Made by a program: the position numbers and the translations under genes. A DNA stretch of 64,000 bases. Origin: Verrucomicrobiia bacterium. GTDB lineage: Bacteria; Verrucomicrobiota; Verrucomicrobiia; Limisphaerales; JADLHS01. Position 1 is the stretch's first letter. Each line of letters starts with the position of its first letter. Where the stretch lies: contig WYBW01000062.1 in the NCBI GenBank assembly GCA_011525685.1, positions 1-64,000 of the forward strand. Direction: 5' to 3'. Below, piece by piece: positions 62,387-64,000 of the stretch. The notes under the pieces were generated by a model. The model had not been told where the DNA came from, ran no database searches, and saw nothing but the letters and a program-made list of their open reading frames with translations.

Positions 62387-64000
62387 TCACTTCCCGTTTC
62401 CAGCCAGTTCCACCCAGCGCCGGCCGATGCCGGCGAGGTCCGGCTCCGGATCCCCATTGCGTTCCCGGGCGAAGAAGTGCGCTTCCAGTCGTTGAATGCT
62501 TTGGGCCAGTTCCGTGCGGTCGGCCTCCGACCAGCGCAACGAGGCATCAGCCTGCATTCGACGCAACAGGCTCATCACAGTGAAGGGTGTCGCCGGCTGC
62601 GGCAGGGTGTACAACGGTCTGGCGGTCGCCAAAGCCGGCCGCTGTCGTCGCAACCACCAGGCGACCCCGCCGGCCACCGTCAGCAGCACCGCCCCGAGTG
62701 CCAGCCAGAGCCACCAGGGACGCGGGCGCAACGGCAAACCGGCCAGCGCCAGCTTCGGTTCCACTTCGACAAGGTCCGCGTCCGCATAACGTTTGAAGAT
62801 CATCTTGGCGGCGGCGACGGCGGTTTCCGGAAATTGAAACGTCAACGAGGCTGGTGCGTCTTCGGCGACGCGGAGCTTGAGCAACCAGTTCCGTTCGGTC
62901 ACGGGCGCAATCTCATCGCCCTCGGTGTCAATCTGAGCGACGGACAACCCCTGATCGCTGATCTCCTCGATCCGCAGGTGGGTGAAATTCGTCTGCACCA
63001 ATTCGGACAACTCGGGCACCAACCCTCTGCCTTGAGCCTTGACCTCCAGGGTCAGCCGTCCCGCTTCCAGTTCGCGGTCGTCCAGGAGTTGCGTGACTTC
63101 CAAATCGGCGACGGGGCGCGCTTCAACGCGGGCTGGTCGGGCATCCAGCAGGATGATCTGCGAGGCCACCGGCAGGACCACCTGGCCGCGTTGATCCATG
63201 AAATCCAGGTCCATGTGCAACCCGGGCAGTTGATCCACCGAGGCGTCCTTGGCCTGAACCAACAGATACGCGAGCGGTGTTTCGCGCCAGCCGGGCCGGC
63301 CATAGCCGCGCGATTGCACCTTCTCGTCCAGGAACGTGACGGACTTCACGTCGAACTTGTCCACCAGCTTTTCGCGCACCTGCTTGTCGAAATCCTCGAC
63401 AAAGTTCCGCTGCTGCTGCCCGTACGGATTGTAATACATGTAGGAGGTGCGCTTGAGGTTGCGTAAATAGCGCGCAAAGCCGCCCGCCTCGCGCTCGATG
63501 TCCGCCGTGTGCCGCAGCGAAACGAACACGCCGAACGGTCGCGTGTGTCCCACGGTGGCGTCGCCGTCCACGCGCACCACGAACTCAATCTCCTGCAACA
63601 AGTCGTCGTAATACCGCGCCACCTTGCGCGCGTCTTCCGCGTCCGGATGATCACCCACAATCTGCAGGCCGGCCCGCAGGTAGCGGGGTTTCAACTCGGG
63701 CCGCAGCGTGTTGACCGATTGGCCCAGCGATTTGGCAAACGCCGACAGATGCCGCTCCGCCGCTCCGCCCGGCAGCGAAAGCATGGCGGCACGGATGCGT
63801 TGCAACTGGTTGGTTTCCGGCTCCTGTTGCCGCGTCACGTAGGCGAGGTCACTGGCGCCGAGATTGGCATTGAACCATTGCTGATAGACTCTGGGCGTTT
63901 GCTCCTTCTCCTCGATATGCGGCAGGGCTGCCGCGTATAGCGCCGCCGCCCGCTGAAAGCCCTTGAACGCCTCCTCGCGTTGCTCGACGTAGATGGCCAG
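62387..64000 (-). CDS. Membrane-anchored protein of unknown function (cut by window end)
   Basis: The frame stays open to the right edge, so the protein continues beyond 64000; the GTG at 63838 is internal. The visible 537 residues start LAIYVEQREEAFKGFQRAAA, a TPR-like helical stretch. They go on through beta-rich sequence (VGHTRPFGVFVSLRHTADIE) and have one membrane helix near the C terminus (PWWLWLALGAVLLTVAGGVA). A basic cytoplasmic tail of about 90 residues follows (ADASLRWSEADRTELAQSIQ). Resembles large periplasmic proteins of Planctomycetes/Verrucomicrobia, but no family can be named. Confidence 0.75.
   Translation of the reverse strand: MAIYVEQREEAFKGFQRAAALYAAALPHIEEKEQTPRVYQQWFNANLGASDLAYVTRQQEPETNQLQRIRAAMLSLPGGAAERHLSAFAKSLGQSVNTLRPELKPRYLRAGLQIVGDHPDAEDARKVARYYDDLLQEIEFVVRVDGDATVGHTRPFGVFVSLRHTADIEREAGGFARYLRNLKRTSYMYYNPYGQQQRNFVEDFDKQVREKLVDKFDVKSVTFLDEKVQSRGYGRPGWRETPLAYLLVQAKDASVDQLPGLHMDLDFMDQRGQVVLPVASQIILLDARPARVEARPVADLEVTQLLDDRELEAGRLTLEVKAQGRGLVPELSELVQTNFTHLRIEEISDQGLSVAQIDTEGDEIAPVTERNWLLKLRVAEDAPASLTFQFPETAVAAAKMIFKRYADADLVEVEPKLALAGLPLRPRPWWLWLALGAVLLTVAGGVAWWLRRQRPALATARPLYTLPQPATPFTVMSLLRRMQADASLRWSEADRTELAQSIQRLEAHFFARERNGDPEPDLAGIGRRWVELAGNGK

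Noticed and set aside
63838-63838. GTG start for the last gene
   Set aside because: 54 further codons are open to the window edge with protein-like sequence, so the start lies outside the window.

Overview
The window looks like a chromosomal segment of a GC-rich Gram-negative bacterium, most likely a member of the Verrucomicrobiota (Pedosphaerales/Limisphaerales type). Support: lpxD shows an outer membrane. Gfo/Idh/MocA oxidoreductases, DUF362, a secreted PQQ-propeller protein, ThuA-like and beta-helix proteins are typical of that phylum, as are very abundant small palindromic repeats. Several secreted proteins end in an RFYR motif. The assignment is an inference; no rRNA or other phylogenetic marker gene is present.

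Layout. 1-6.2 kb: the tail of an unknown gene, a tatD-family hydrolase carrying an in-frame repeat insertion, tcdA, lpxD and two Gfo/Idh/MocA oxidoreductases ending at a terminator. 6.2-15.6 kb: a Tn7-like transposition module. It has a DnaB-like ORF without a P-loop, a stand-alone TnsA paralogue, tnsA and tnsB joined through a -1 frameshift at a G6C run, tnsC, a TnsD-like tniQ, and a coupled DUF2779 nuclease (Cas4-like PD-(D/E)XK plus DEDD exonuclease domains). It stops just beside a tRNA-His gene. No cas genes or CRISPR array are visible. 15.8-19 kb: a cyclic-nucleotide-domain histidine kinase and mutL. 19.3-33.6 kb: secreted and metabolic genes (S9 peptidase, ThuA-like, PQQ propeller, tRNA-Val, DUF362, a receiver/metallo-beta-lactamase fusion, an enolase-superfamily enzyme, a MetE-like enzyme, a gyrB/parE relic, an ornithine decarboxylase). 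33.7-38.3 kb: a beta-helix protein, asnS and gatA.

38.4-52.2 kb is a long run of minus-strand genes. A CusR/CusS-like two-component pair and a second OmpR-type regulator with a degenerate receiver precede DUF3570, ApbE, a TlpA thioredoxin, DUF4266, DsbD, a 1001-residue Ig-like protein, a four-haem c-type cytochrome, DUF2271 and a second ApbE. Two flavin transferases, two extracytoplasmic thiol-redox proteins and a multihaem cytochrome suggest an envelope redox system with covalently bound flavin (inference). 52.3-64 kb: ppk2, folC with an in-frame repeat, a NicO/UreH-like transporter, corA, a PAS histidine kinase, agmatine deiminase, a NarL-type regulator, a GDSL lipoprotein, bioD and a membrane protein that runs off the right edge.

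Dispersed MITE-like repeats are a strong theme. Family A has a 115-bp core and occurs at four loci; family B has GTAGGACAGGC ends; family C has 26-bp perfect inverted ends. Copies lie inside tatD and folC without breaking the reading frame, and one family-B copy supplies the stop codons of two convergent genes.
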